The translations under genes and the position numbers were made by a program. From positions 22,152,001-22,216,000 of the forward strand of contig OY754469.1 of NCBI GenBank assembly GCA_963575645.1: DNA of 64,000 nt, given 5' to 3'. Shown in pieces: positions 45,980 to 58,439 of this stretch. The number at the start of each line of letters is the position of its first letter. Within the stretch, counting starts at the first letter, position 1. The stretch is from Xanthostigma xanthostigma (lineage: Eukaryota > Arthropoda > Insecta > Raphidioptera > Raphidiidae). The notes beneath the pieces were generated by a model. That model worked only from the letters and a program-made list of their open reading frames with translations. It searched no databases and was not told where the DNA came from.

Positions 45980-47340
45980 TATAATTTTGTTTTTTGGTTA
46001 TATTTTATTGTAATTGAAATACATGATAGGCAATCGTTTTTAGTTTAACATTTTACTCACATGCATGGCTTTTCATAATTTATACGCGCTACATGTTTGC
46101 ATCCTAGCTTACATTGTTACAGATACAATGCTACATAAGAAAAAAATATTTTCCAACTTAAACCAGAAACTTTTACTATCGCGGCAGATAACTTAACCAG
46201 TTAGTCTACAATAACATTTCAGAACAATCAAAAATTCTCATAAGATTTTGTTTTCAGAGCTATGTTCTGAATAAACCATGAAAAATATTCAAAGTTTGCT
46301 GCAATAATCTTGTTTTGATATAAGCATTTCTTTTTCTATTTATTTCATGAAAATTTAGCTAATATTTCAATTATACCATTTAATTTCGACTACCTACTAG
46401 CTTTTTTCTGCGACTTTAATGTCGATTATGAGTGCAAAACATGCATTAATATCGGTTTTAACGAAAGCTGTATCTTAATTCGAACACAGCTGACTGAAAT
46501 TAAATTTGGGTATCCATTTTCATCACTCAAGCTATCTTCGAATGATGTCGTTATCTCCAAATATTATCAAAATATGTCTGAAAAAATCGCGAAGAATGCC
46601 GGACTATGCATTTAGCGCGTGATGACTAACATTTTACGAGACTTAATAGCCACATGAGTCATAATATCATCATGCACGAGATATATGTAGTATCTCTTAT
46701 AAAATAGCTTAATTTTTGATAGTTCAATTCTCATATTTTATTTTCACCACTAGTGTTAAATGTATCATTTCAAGACCGCTATACAGGCATGAAAAGCAAT
46801 TATTTAATTCCATAAAAAATGAAAAGTTAACTTTATCAACAATTCACTGTTCTTAAAATATTATTGTCATCAAATAGTGCTTTGGTAATATTCCGCGTTG
46901 TTTGTTATATCTATATATATATAGAAAAGTGCATATTGATAGAAGCATGGAAGTTCATCATCTCTCAACCAACCAACACACATGCAAATACCGATATCCA
47001 GCAGAACCCAGACCTCGGTCTCTGTTCATATTTCACGGAGCGTGGTTTCAAGTCCCGGTAGAGACGCTGACTGACAATAATGCTAAAGGCGACCACGGAG
47101 ACACCATTGTTCAAAGAATTGACTTACCCTGTGTACTGGCCAAACCTTATTCATATACCTACTATACAGAGTGGCTTATTTTATAAATGAACCGTTATCA
47201 GTATCTATATAATATCTACAAAAAAAAAGAACAAGACAAGTTATTCACATAATTAAATAGGAAATTATAATGAAAATTTATTCCGAAGTTAGTGTTATAA
47301 GACACACAATTACGTCACGTTACAATGCACTGTCAGAATA
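45980..47340. other. No recognisable gene
   Basis: AT-rich spacer; two overlapping plus-strand frames near 46.9-47.2 kb share no protein-like feature that I can name. Confidence 0.35.
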
Positions 47341-47346
47341 AAATTA

Positions 47347-47406
47347 GTTTTAAAAAACTCAAAAAAAACACTCTTATAAGAGTGTTTTTTTCGAGTTTTT
47401 TAAAAC
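47347..47406. repeat. 60-bp hairpin with one mismatch
   Basis: gttttaaaaaactc, A run, acactctt / aagagtgt, T run, gagttttttaaaac. Almost perfect self-complementarity with no loop to speak of. Confidence 0.7.
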
Positions 47407-47709
47407 TTTAATATTAATTATAACCCTAAAAACCAACATTCAAATGACGATGTTTACATAAATTGTTTATATATTTATATAAATTATTGTATTGTCATGG
47501 GTCCTTAATACGTTTGCAAAAATTCATATTATTCAGACATCTGGAAGTGAGTGAAAATTAAATTGAAAGATTCCTTTACATACATACATCCAAGTCAAGT
47601 TAATATAAGAGTGTTCAAAATGTATTTATTCACGCCAATCATTGTCGGGAGTTATCAATTTTTCTACAGTGACATGACTGAATGTCTATTTTTTTTCTTA
47701 AATCTGCAG

Positions 47710-47774
47710 GAAAATAAAATTATGTGTAAATATAATTCTTTATTATATATTGAAGGGCCTGCAATCTGAAACAG
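47710..47774 (+). other. Exon-like 65-nt segment, weak
   Basis: The acceptor ctattttttttcttaaatctgcag ends at 47709 and the donor gtaaag starts at 47775. It is open in one phase (KIKLCVNIILYYILKGLQSE, then T and a split codon). Its phase does not continue directly from the 45929-45973 segment, so the two would not be neighbours in one transcript. AT-rich, so chance is likely. Confidence 0.25.
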
Positions 47775-47779
47775 GTAAA

Positions 47780-49577
47780 GTGACGAGCCGCTCATGAAAA
47801 TTATTTTTGTTTTCTCAAATGTAACGACTAGTCAATTACCCAATTTCCCGTTATTCTGTTGGGAAATAAAAGTAGAATATTTGTTTTAAAAAATACATTT
47901 TTCATATCACACTGTAATGACAAATTAAAAAAACAATAGGTTATGTATTTAGTAGATAATATGTGAATTATTATTTTAGGAGGCAATGTGACATTATGAT
48001 AAAACGAGTAGTAGCGAGTTTTAACAATCACATAATACATAAAAATAGCCACGCGCAAGATATAGGTATATAGTATATTTTTTTGAACGTACCTCCTATA
48101 AAATAGCTGTTTTTCACACATAATAAATATATTCGACAAGTAAATGAGTAGTCATGCATATCATTTGAATTGTTCAATAAAACTATGCCTGTTTTGTGCT
48201 GCTTTGTCGTCTCCTTTCCTCTTGTAGTATTAAATGGTATAACTGATAAGTCGTTTTTGAAAGGTCCTGTTGGATTGCTTTAATTGTTTTAGATCAAAGA
48301 ACGGTGCCGCTAAGTAGACATGAAAAAAAGCAAAAAATTTTAAGTTCAGAATCCCATTTACTGATTTTTAATAAAAAAAGATTATTAAAAGTGAAATGAT
48401 TCTAAGAAAAATCATACTGTATAGCTAGCAATCTTGACGTATGTAATAGAGTCATCCAGTTTGATAGACAGTCTTAAAACTTTGCTATTTCAACAAATTG
48501 TGAAATTTTTATGAGCTTCATAAAGTTGAATGAGATTATAAAATTTTTACTGTAGAAAAGTAAATAAAACAGATTGGATTATTTTATAATAATTTATCAC
48601 TATAAAATAAGTAACTTTTGAATGATCAGTTTCCACAATATTATCTAAATTTTATTTTTTTGTACTTGAATTGAAATAAGAACGTAATTTTTTCACAGCA
48701 TCTTATTATGCTTATCTATATATTAGTAAAAAGTAATGTAAAATCTGAAGCACTGATCATAAAACATTGCTAGAACTTAAAAATATGATAAAATGTTTGT
48801 TAATGTTAAAATACCTGTTAATATTTTCATAAACAGTACATATATATGTATAACAAAAAAATATTTTAAAAATATATTTGACTTACGAGCATGGTAGATT
48901 TTTACTGGTCGTCTGTAAGCTAGTTACATCGTACATCATTCTGTGACATATTCGTAATAGTATGATAATGTGTACCAGAGTGGGTACCTATCTGTCGCTC
49001 TTGGAGCTTCCGCCCACCCCTGTCCTTGAGTTAAAGGATGGGTAACTCATTTTTAATATCTTAGGTATTATTTATTACAATAATAAAATTATGCAGACAG
49101 GTTATCAAAGATACCTATAGAATATCTTGAGAAATGAATTTTTACAAATTTTTAGTAAACTTCACATGCCAGTTTAGGTCAAATCTTGCATGTCGGCTTT
49201 GAACCACTTCCATTTGATCTATTACTTTGAAAATTTGCATACTTGTGCAATACCGATGACAATACAATTATCTGATAACCACGACTTGATGCTGCAGTCA
49301 GGACAGTGAGTGATAGTCAATCAATCAAATTAGTGAATGCCCAAAACTATGGTTTTAGCAAAACACTCGTATCTTGCAAAATATTCCACCTAGACGCATG
49401 AAATTTGGAATACTAATTTTTATGATAACCTTAACCTCACTGAAAAAATGCGGTGCTGTAGCGTAACTTGCCTCGTAGATAGAGACTACGTCGAAAAGAA
49501 CTTGAAATGGTTCGTGTAAATATAGCATAGTGCTTTGCGAGAACTTGGCCGGCGCACTCCTTGCGCTATGATTGTGA
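47780..49577. other. No recognisable gene
   Basis: AT-rich. Around 49200-49290 is a diverged piece of the dispersed repeat seen at 40.1-40.3 kb (cgatgacaatacaatt). Confidence 0.35.
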
Positions 49578-49939
49578 TCTATGCTAATATTTTATTATGC
49601 TGAAGAGTTTGTTTGTTTGTTTGGTTGAACGCGCTAATCTCAGGAACTACTGGTTCGAATTGAAAAATTTTTTTTTGTTCGATAGCCCATTTATCGAGAA
49701 AGGCTATAGGCCATATAATAATATCACGCTACGACCAATAGGAGCGAAGCATCAATGAAAAATGTTGCAAAATATAACTCAAAATTTGTCTGTCCGACAA
49801 AAACTTTTGAACGGTAACTCCGATCATCATGTTTGGACACAACATTCATCTCGGTAAACGAAGATGAATGTGCGTACTCATGTCCCTCCCTTCTCCATTC
49901 CTTCTTTTGAACTCGGGTTAAATCGGGCGGGACCGCTAT
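49578..49939 (+). mobile_element. Non-autonomous Helitron copy, 3' end mutated
   Basis: Starts TCTATGCTAATATT after an A, and contains gaacgcgctaatctcagg, cccatttatcgag, cacgctacgaccaatagg and gaacggtaactccgatcat, then gggttaaatcgggcgggaccgCTAT where the intact copy has CTAG+T. 362 bp against 363 bp for the copy at 59566. No coding frame; moved by an autonomous Helitron elsewhere. Confidence 0.65.
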
Positions 49940-49944
49940 ATTAT

Positions 49945-51158
49945 ATAATATAGAATAGATTTTAAAGGAAATCTTCTAATTGTAATCCATACAAAGAGTA
50001 TTGAGAGAATGTCCATAGAGAGAGATCAGCTTAAATATATAACATTATAAGGTGTTTTTTCGTAAAAACTCTTGTGTGCAAGATTTGCCAGTTATGAAAT
50101 TTAAATTATAGTCTAAGTACATATAAAAAATATTTATAATTCTATATAAAATTAGTCCCATCCTTGTTATGTAAGCGGGGTATGTATACCTCAGTTATGC
50201 AGCTAACATGCTTATACGTATAATATGTAACAAGGAAGAAGCTTAGAGCAATTTTTGTTACCCAGATTACATTATCAATCTCTTTCATAGTAGATTTTCT
50301 TCATGTCTCTAAACGCGCTGAGTGCACATACTTTAGTCTTGTAATCCTGCTGCACATCCTGCTGTAGCAGGAGACACTACGTTGATGAGTTACCTTTTCA
50401 TCTACAAAATTTGATTTTTTTTTGTATTTAACTAAAGCCATCAGCAATCAGAGTTGTCCGAGCGATTTCTTAAAATTGTCTACTTTTTTGCTCATATGTT
50501 TCCATCGCCCCTTTATTTCTATTCAACGCTTCCCAATCGTTTCTAAGGATATACTAGCGTTCATATAGAGGCGATACTTCCCACTGTGGGAACACCGCGC
50601 TATATGAAAAATTTGGTTATTTTATACCTACATTTTTATTTTTAACTAAGCAATTTGCACAACAAAATGCTGACTGATTAATGTTATTTATCGAGATTAG
50701 TTTTTTTTTTAACTTTTTTAAAGCCGCTGGAAATATTATAAAATATATATAAAGCAACATAGAGGACACTACTTAAATCAAATAAAAATAAAAGTGATCA
50801 ATTTTCGTCTGCCCTGTTTTCACTAAACTTTCTTCCACCAAGAATCAAGAGAAAAAATGAATTTAGATTCTTTCTATGTAACGACATCCCAAAACTAACC
50901 AACGCGACCTATACTTTTTATTATTGCTGGATCATTGGCGACTACATATTCTGCTGCAATCATGTAGTGTTTTTAAAAAAGATAAAACATAGGCAGTGAG
51001 TCGAATCAGACAGTGTCATCACTCATCAATTGAATGGATAACTGTACTAAATTTCCATTTTTTAAATTTTTAAAATTCTGAATATCATATTTAGTCATGT
51101 GATGCAACTTAGTTTCATGGACTGGGCTCATATTTGGATTATACTGGATTAGACTATA
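49945..51158. other. No recognisable gene
   Basis: AT-rich spacer with (TA)-rich edges. Confidence 0.35.
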
Positions 51159-51360
51159 GAGTAGACCAGGACTGGGCAAATGGCGGCCCGCAGCGCAATT
51201 TTATCCGGCCCGCCATGCATTTTATAAAATGTTATAAAAATAGTAGCGGAAATGCGGGGACCTCTTTTTTTGCTCTCCAATTGCGGAAATAGAATGTGAG
51301 GATCTTTTTTTCTGCCATCCGGCCCGCCGATCAAAAGATTTGCCCGCCCCTGGAGTAGAC
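51159..51360. mobile_element. hAT-type MITE with 8-bp target duplication
   Basis: The element is 51167-51352 (186 bp). It starts CAGGACTGGGCAAATGGCGG and ends with the complement of CAGGGGCGGGCAAATCTTTT; the arms also share ggcccgc / ccggcccgcc. GAGTAGAC flanks both sides (51159-51166, 51353-51360). CAGnG-type ends plus an 8-bp duplication are diagnostic of hAT elements. No transposase. Confidence 0.9.
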
Positions 51361-52378
51361 TATACTCAAAGATCGGTCAATTTCGATCGCGTTTAATGGT
51401 TTGTGTGGAAATAAAGTAATTTTTATAGTGTGTATAGAAGTACAAATTAAACGTATAGTTTAATTCCTGCAACAATTGTATACAACAGAAGTATTCCTGC
51501 TGCATTACCTATGCATTATTACCGAGCGACAATTATGTCGCCATGGAAATTTGTTATACATTTTAGAGTGCATATAAATTATAAATAACAGTTGAATGTT
51601 GATTGAATCACAAACGGTAATAGACTATATTATGTAAGCTAATAAAACAATGAATGTTTTCCGTAATGTGTTTGTTTCATGTAGCTAGCGCAGCTCGCGG
51701 TTTGTATTTGTATTAGCATCGAAACAACTTCCGAAATGCATTTAATGTCATAGAACGTCAATAAATGCATAATATTTATTGTCATTAAATAATAATATCA
51801 TGTGCGCATCTGCATAATGTTATTCATATTACATAATATTGACTATAATGTATATGTAGTATTGGTACCAACATTGTTGCGGTTGAATTGTTCAGTTTGA
51901 AAACAAAAAAATCAAAATGAATGCCTCATACTGATAAAAAGAAGTCTAGAAAAATTACGTTTCATGAATTTCTTTAATTGTTCATTGATCATAATAGAAA
52001 TCTGATTTCTGTGAAACTAAACTATAGCCTGTGAAAGAATAGCATGGAACAATTTTCTTGTGCCAGGTTCACACAAGAATCAAACAAATATACAATATCT
52101 TTATTTTTAAAATAGTTGTTTTTGTATAACTTCTCGAAATTAAGAACCTAAAAATTATTTTTTAATTTTGGTATACTTCGATAAATTTGTATTAAAATTT
52201 TTTGATTTGTATATATAGGTAGTTGAATTACACCTGTTGGCTCCAAGTATACTATTAATTTATAAGGTACAAAATAAAGATTTTTTATTATTATTATTAA
52301 ACAATCGTCAATTAGTAGGTATAGAATCAAATAATTTTATAATAAATGAAAATGGATCAAAATAATAAAAAAAAAATT
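51361..52378. other. No recognisable gene
   Basis: AT-rich spacer. Confidence 0.35.
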
Positions 52379-52622
52379 GGTTGTCTGTAAAGTCGGTTTA
52401 CGGACGATAGTTTTACGTGATAACGTATTCCGCTCGAATATCATATTTAATAATACATAACCTAAATTCTAGTAGCTGTCAAACTTCGGCCGATCGTGCT
52501 TCTCTATCGCTTTTACTGCGCTCTCGCTTGCACGCACAGGGTCAGGCGGAACGTTAGGAACGTTACACTTTTTCGTGCGTGCAGCTGGTGTTTCATCAAT
52601 TTATAAGACGTTATCACGTCAA
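52379..52622 (-). mobile_element. Family A copy 4, short form (244 bp)
   Basis: Inverted: starts with the hairpin end ggttgtctgtaaagtcgg and ends gacgttatcacgtca. Only two taacgttcc units remain. The centre contains a segment absent from the other copies (gcgagagcgcagtaaaagcg on the minus strand). It shows the minimal conserved parts: both ends, the short array, and cctgaccctgtgcgtgc. Confidence 0.7.
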
Positions 52623-53357
52623 TAACAAATAAATAAAACACGAGTAAAATAAATATATTGATTATGTGCTGTGTTTAAAGCGTACACTTTCTATTATATT
52701 TAGTTTTTTTGTTTTAGTCATTTCCATTTATCTAATCGAAATATACCTACAATTTGTCCATTTCTATACATGAATGTATATGTAAATGTGTACAGTGTGT
52801 TTTATAACGAGGCTGATGCCATTCTTTGAATGATCATACTTGTGGTAAATATGTTCACTGGCTATGAATGGTTATTGGTTACACGCCGTTGCCCATTTGG
52901 CAGACTGCGTCGCGAGAGAGTGAGGCAACGTCTCTCTACACACTGTGCCATCGCGCTCTTCCTCTACGCTCACAGTCTGATCCGTACGCGACTAAACGAA
53001 TAACAACAGACATACTACGAAAGTAGAAAAAGTTGAGGGCCATTTGATGCTTTTTACGAGCCAGCACACACATGCCACTTTTTGTATCACGATTATGCGA
53101 TTAAGTTGCAAAAGAATTTAGGGATTAAACCACGAAGACCCCGAAAATTGATTCTATATAATTCGTATACCATTAATACTGAGCTGTACACCAATAGACT
53201 ACGATAGATGCGAGGCACAGCGACTGCTTCATACAAAGAGGGTAGTTGGTTTGATTCGGGTTGGCTCCATTATTTTCTTATCTTTTTGTTGCAACTATTA
53301 CTGCATATTTCATTTATATAATAATTTTAATAAAATAAAATAAGACACCTTGGTATT
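52623..53357. other. No recognisable gene; GC-rich patch
   Basis: A GC-rich patch at 52880-53000 (ccgttgcccatttggcag, gcgtcgcgagagagtgag) is of unknown origin and resembles transposon-derived sequence. No reading frame. Confidence 0.35.
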
Positions 53358-53604
53358 ATGGTATGATGAAATTAACGGGATACAAGGCTAAATATAAAAA
53401 CAATTTTTATTCAATAGAACTTGATTTAATAGTCAACGTTTCGGCAAGCAATTATTGTCTTCTTCAGGACCTTTTTAATAGACATTTTTAAGGTCCTGAA
53501 GAAGGCAATAATAGCTTGCCGAAACGTTGCCTATTAAATGAAGTTCTATTGAATAAATATTGTTTTTATATTTAGTCTTGTATCCCGTTAATTTCAACAT
53601 AATA
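53358..53604. mobile_element. Palindromic MITE with gaaacgtt motif
   Basis: Arms of about 110 bp: tgaaattaacgggatacaag ... caacgtttcggcaagca ... cttcaggacct and the inverse aggtcctgaagaaggca ... ttgccgaaacgttg ... cttgtatcccgttaatttca. The loop is about 15 bp. The ctgaagaag/gccgaaacgttg wording is familiar from palindromic elements in many animals. Confidence 0.75.
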
Positions 53605-54315
53605 TTTTTAATATTGTCTTTATTTCATATAAATCTATCTAACGACTTTAGGGTTGTTTCTCGCAGGGGAAGAGTTTTGGTGTGAGATGACGCGTTTTGC
53701 AAGGTATGCAGGGGGTGCTCCTTAAAAAACGTATACGCGGGGTGTGTTGGTGCAATCGTGCAGCTTCGGGGCTCCTTATCTTTTGATCGCTCCACTCTTA
53801 AGTCGCTTGTAGATCGTCAAATGAAATTTTCAACAGCTTAAAGTCGTACACTATTCGATGAAGTACATAACGGACGTAGGTAGCACGAGCGCGCGATTGT
53901 CGAACGCACTCCGAATGGGCGATCTCAGGATCGAGGACATTATTACGCGTTTTCGATACAAAAAGTATCTTGTGAAACTCTTTTCCAGAATTGCACTTAC
54001 AGATGAATATGAAACAATGGTACCTACACAAATTTCAACATTTCGTTTTTAAGAAAAATTGTAGATAAAAAAATATAGAGACCTGCTTTCGTTCGAACAT
54101 TTTTCATAGCAAACAAAAGTCAACAATAATAAATAGAAAAGAGGAAAAATAATTCCACAAGTTTATATATTTTAACTGTATCAAAATCATTTTCAGTTAT
54201 TATTAATTGATATGTGAAAATCATCATTTTATAATATTTCTATTAAAAAGTTCTCGTACATATTTTTCATAAGGTCTATTGGTCACACTATAGACTGTGC
54301 CTTTAACACTGTCTC
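53605..54315. other. No recognisable gene
   Basis: Near 53655-53730 there is wording distantly like the foldback arm at 40.42 kb (gagatga ... gcagggggtg). Overlapping frames on both strands at 53.8-54.0 kb are not supported. Confidence 0.3.
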
Positions 54316-54317
54316 TA

Positions 54318-54430
54318 CATGTGTGCGTGTGTGTGTGTACACAGTCATGAATAGAAGAGATGCGCCGTTTGTCAGTAGCGGGTCTCGAACCAAGCACCGT
54401 AGCGACCACCCGTGCTACTGTCAGACGCAT
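54318..54430 (-). repeat. tRNA-like segment beside a GT microsatellite
   Basis: (GT)n at 54320-54339. On the minus strand 54428-54371 reads gacagtagcacgggtggtcg then ggttcgagaccc, an A/B-box-like pair. No cloverleaf; a tRNA-derived retroposon fragment. The minus-strand frame across it is a by-product. Confidence 0.45.
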
Positions 54431-54853
54431 TTTGAACAGAATATTTGTTACTCTACAATAATATATTATGTACACATGTATGTCACATAATATGTACAAT
54501 GTACATGTATGAAGGTAGACTGCATTACAAACATGTGTATATGTGCCAAATTTTACACGAATCGTACAAAAGAAAAACGAAATTTCAAAGTTTATAAACT
54601 AAGCTAAATACGGAGAGAATTATGTTATGTTGATCCGATGTTTATGGAGAATCACTCTATTTGTTTAGTCATATATTGATCGGTTATACCCTAAAAATAT
54701 TCATTGAATATCATTGAAAAGTTCATCGAAATAAATTCATTGCTCTCTAAACATGAATCAGTGATTTTTCACTAATTACAAGTGTATAGGTATTCAATAT
54801 TTGTCAATGTTAGAATCGTATCACGCAGAATTAGTGAGTACTCACAATATGAA

Positions 54854-55054
54854 TAAGGCCTAGTTTATATGATAGGCGTTCAACGCGCGTTGGCCCAACG
54901 CGCGTTTACAATTTCTATACAACTGTATATAACTGTTTACATGATAACGCGCGTTGGTGGCGCGTTGAACGCCCGTTATCATGTAAACAGTTATATACAG
55001 TTGTATAGAAATTGTGAACGCGCGTTGAACGCTCTTCATGTGTGCTAGGCCTTA
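54854..55054. mobile_element. Palindromic MITE, 201 bp, with repeated caacgcgcgtt
   Basis: taaggcctag at the left, ctaggcctta at the right. The body pairs through acaatttctatacaactgta and ttacatgata. The phrase caacgcgcgtt or gcgcgttgaacg occurs five or more times in both orientations. The ends resemble the 'aaggcc' style of the MITE at 23.77 kb. Confidence 0.75.
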
Positions 55055-55066
55055 GTGATTATAAAT

Positions 55067-55141
55067 ATTCACTAATTATATAAATGAATATAAAAATTCA
55101 CTAATTATATAAATGAATATAAAAATTCACTAATTATATAA
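55067..55141 (+). repeat. 29-bp tandem repeat, 2.6 units
   Basis: attcactaattatataaatg + aatataaaa at 55067, 55096 and 55125. Directly follows the palindromic MITE. Related attcacta phrases occur at 54770 and 55690. Confidence 0.8.
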
Positions 55142-58100
55142 GTAGGCATTAAATGTCATCTGACATAAACACTTTTTTGATTATAGATTTTTTTAAATCA
55201 TTATTCATTTGTTACTTTCACAAGTATAAATTAACTTATATATATTTTTACAAGTCGGTTAAAAATTGAATAAAAAATAAAGAATTTACTATCCTGTCAG
55301 TGACTATAATTTAAAATCGGTAAAAAAAAAATAGTACCTACTATACACGCAATGCTTTACTCTGAAACTATGAAAATATAATTAAAATAATCTAATTAAC
55401 TTACCTGATAAATTATACTACTTGTTTGTTTATCGGTTTACTATGAACTTGCTATTGAACGATTCCACATTTTACATGAATAATAATAATATCCATAGTA
55501 ACTGTGTGGAGGCGCCATAAGCGACACGTATAAAATTTATAATATTTATACTTATTACTTACCATATTATGTATTTGTTATTGCGATAATGGCCTTAGTT
55601 GCTGATTCGCTTATTTTGTTTTTAAAATAAAAAAAAAAAAAAAAAAAAAAAAAATCAGGCGTATTACTATTCTGACAGTGAATTTTACTTGAATTCACTA
55701 TTCCAGAAGTGAATCAGAAGTCACTATTTCAAATAGTGGCATTTTCACTATTTCAGTTTTAGAGAGTGTGTTTATGAAAAAAGCACGAATATACGATTGC
55801 AGTAGATTTTTTATGCAAATTTTGTTTAAAGTTTATTAGCTATTATAACGCTTCAAAAATTCATCAAAACATTTATATCACTTTAATAAATATATTGATT
55901 AACTGAATTATAATTTAACTACTAATCAAAAAAACTAATAAAAATTTCATTGTCAAAAGGATGATTATTTAGAGATATTTTATAAAAATTTGAACATTAA
56001 GTTAAAAAATGCAGTGTTATAACTATCAGTAACATTTGTAGACGCTGATGATCTCAACTATTTAGCATCTATTTATAAATTACAATCTATCCATAACAAT
56101 TTGTTTTTCAATTTTGACGATAGTTGTAAGTCATATATTACGCAACATGTCATAGAATCCTTTAAAGTATGATCAATTCACATATGTGGCAGTTCTTACG
56201 CAGGGATTTTTTCGTTTCACTGACTGTGTCATAAGTTCGTACGAATGTAGTTTATGAACCGAGTCGCTTACGCACCTTGCCGCAAGCAGACTGCCTTCTA
56301 TAATGTCTTCCGTCAAATTTACATTAAGAACGTTTGACACCAGTTCCGAGGAAAAGTTTTACAATGTATAAAAAAAATAATATGATGCACATATTTTGCC
56401 AAGACACCAATGTTTTCTACTACTACGTTCTCCAAATTAATTCTATAGAATAATTCTCTGAAAAATCACGGGAAGTGCTCCTTTCGCATGTAATGCTATC
56501 GGCTATACCTATTCATCCAACTGCTCTCAACATTCTGAGGGTGTAGCTGTGATCGAATTCGAATTTCAAAATCACATTTTATAACGATCTACGCTTTCTT
56601 GCCTGATTGTCAGCGATGACAACAAATAGAGAACTAAAGTCTCTAGATTGGCAGAAAGGACCGCAACCCATTGCACCTATGAGAGATAACAACAAATCTG
56701 CCTCAGCATGGCTGACTGACAGAAAATGATTCCCAGTGACATTTACTTTAGATTGAATTTAAAAAAATTACAACTTAACATCGATGTGTTGTAGAAATGA
56801 AGAGCAGTCTAGACTGCTCGAGCAAAATTACAGAACGAGACAGCATTAATCGCCGTAACTATTCCGTCTTTGTTTAACAACATGCAACAAGACGGGCCTG
56901 AAAGAGACCAATATATACCGTATTTATCGTCTTCTTTTTTCTGTCGGTTTGTATGCGCAGTAGTATATTAGCACTCCGTATGGTATTTAAAGCTCAATGC
57001 TTAACATTACAATTTTAAATTTGTGCAATTTGGATAATTTATGTATTTTTGAATATGAAAATGATTATCTGTCATCGACATTTATTTTTGAACTTGTTTT
57101 TGTTTTTTCCTCAGTTTCGAAGACATTTATATATTTTAATTAAATCATAAGCCCCAACATGGTGAATAATTGCGTCACATTGCTTAGTCTAGAAACTTTA
57201 ATAGACAACCTTAAAAACAATATATAAATGGATTCAAATTTACTGACTATATTATAACTTGAATCAGTTGCTGTGTAATGTCGGGGATAATCTTCCGCAC
57301 CGGACTCGATCGTGTTATTGACTGTTTTAAGTTTGGATATGAACAGACAAGTAGTACCCGTGTACCAGGTTTTATTAAAATGGGTTCAGCCGTTCCCTTA
57401 AACGGACGGAGAGACTAGAAAACGAGACTTGTGAAGTCTAATATTAAAATAAATAATTTCAATATTATTCCGACCATATTAATATGTTGTGCGCTCTTAA
57501 TTTATGATGTTTCACGCATATGCGATTTGACAATTTAACAAGAATACTACAACAAAATAATTTCAAAGATTGTACGTTCATATATTATTATGATAGATTT
57601 TAGTAGTTTCCTTCTCACTGTATCTTTTTTTCTACGTGCCATAAAATTAGAAATGCAACATACAAATTATCACTTATTTGTCGCTTTACACGTGGCCTGT
57701 TTCCGTTTAAAGATCCACGTTTAATGAAGCCTAATAAAAGTAAATAAAAATCTAATTAATATTTTCTTGATGTGTCTGCAAGTGGATTGAAGTTTTATTA
57801 GAAATATTGTTGTGCGTTCAAAAAACTAAATACATTTTAAAAACTTTTAATTCAACGATCTTGCTTATAATGTCTCGTATAATTTGACCTAATGTTTCAT
57901 ATTATATCCTTTAATACGCTTTATTACGACAAAAGGCTTTTAATCAGCTTACAGACACAAAACACATACCCGAATGTAAACAAAATGCTGTATTTCATAG
58001 TGTACGATTGTTTTTTTCTAGAAAAATATTATATATTTTTTGGGTCAGGCAAACATTTACTCTTATTTTAAATAATTCTTGTTTATGCATATTTCAATAT

Positions 58101-58437
58101 GTACATTATAATAATATAACATGTATCTTATATAATACAGAAAAAATTGACTTTATTTTATTTTTTCATTTGTAAGTTTTGAGACGTTTTCCAGCTTAAG
58201 ATGTTTTTTTAAGCGGATTTTACTGTAGTCTGCTAAACGGTAATACAGGATATACGGAAAATACAATGAGATTTTTTAATAGATCAATGACTGCCACTAA
58301 TTGACACTTTTGCGTTTGTTATACAAAAGTGTAACCGTGGATTATATATAACCCATTTATCAGAGTGAATTTCACAACACTATACTATAGGTAATATACC
58401 AAATACAGCTGTACATAGTAAGGGCTAAGATATCGTA
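55142..58437. other. No recognisable gene apart from the A run
   Basis: AT-rich. At 55665-55760 there are several tcactatt / aatagtg phrases forming short inverted pairs. Nothing else is supportable in this long stretch. Confidence 0.35.
55629..55654 (+). repeat. 26-base A run
   Basis: An uninterrupted A tract preceded by tttaaaat. It could be the tail of a retroposed sequence upstream, but no body was recognised. Confidence 0.6.
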
Positions 58438-58439
58438 TA

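Noticed and set aside
48875..48915. 26-nt minus-strand microexon between a cttacag acceptor and gtaagt donor
   Set aside because: The acceptor lacks a pyrimidine tract; nothing else supports it.
54224..54499. 91-codon minus-strand frame
   Set aside because: Covers a GT microsatellite and a tRNA-like fragment; the His-Thr repeat and VLGSRP phrase are by-products.
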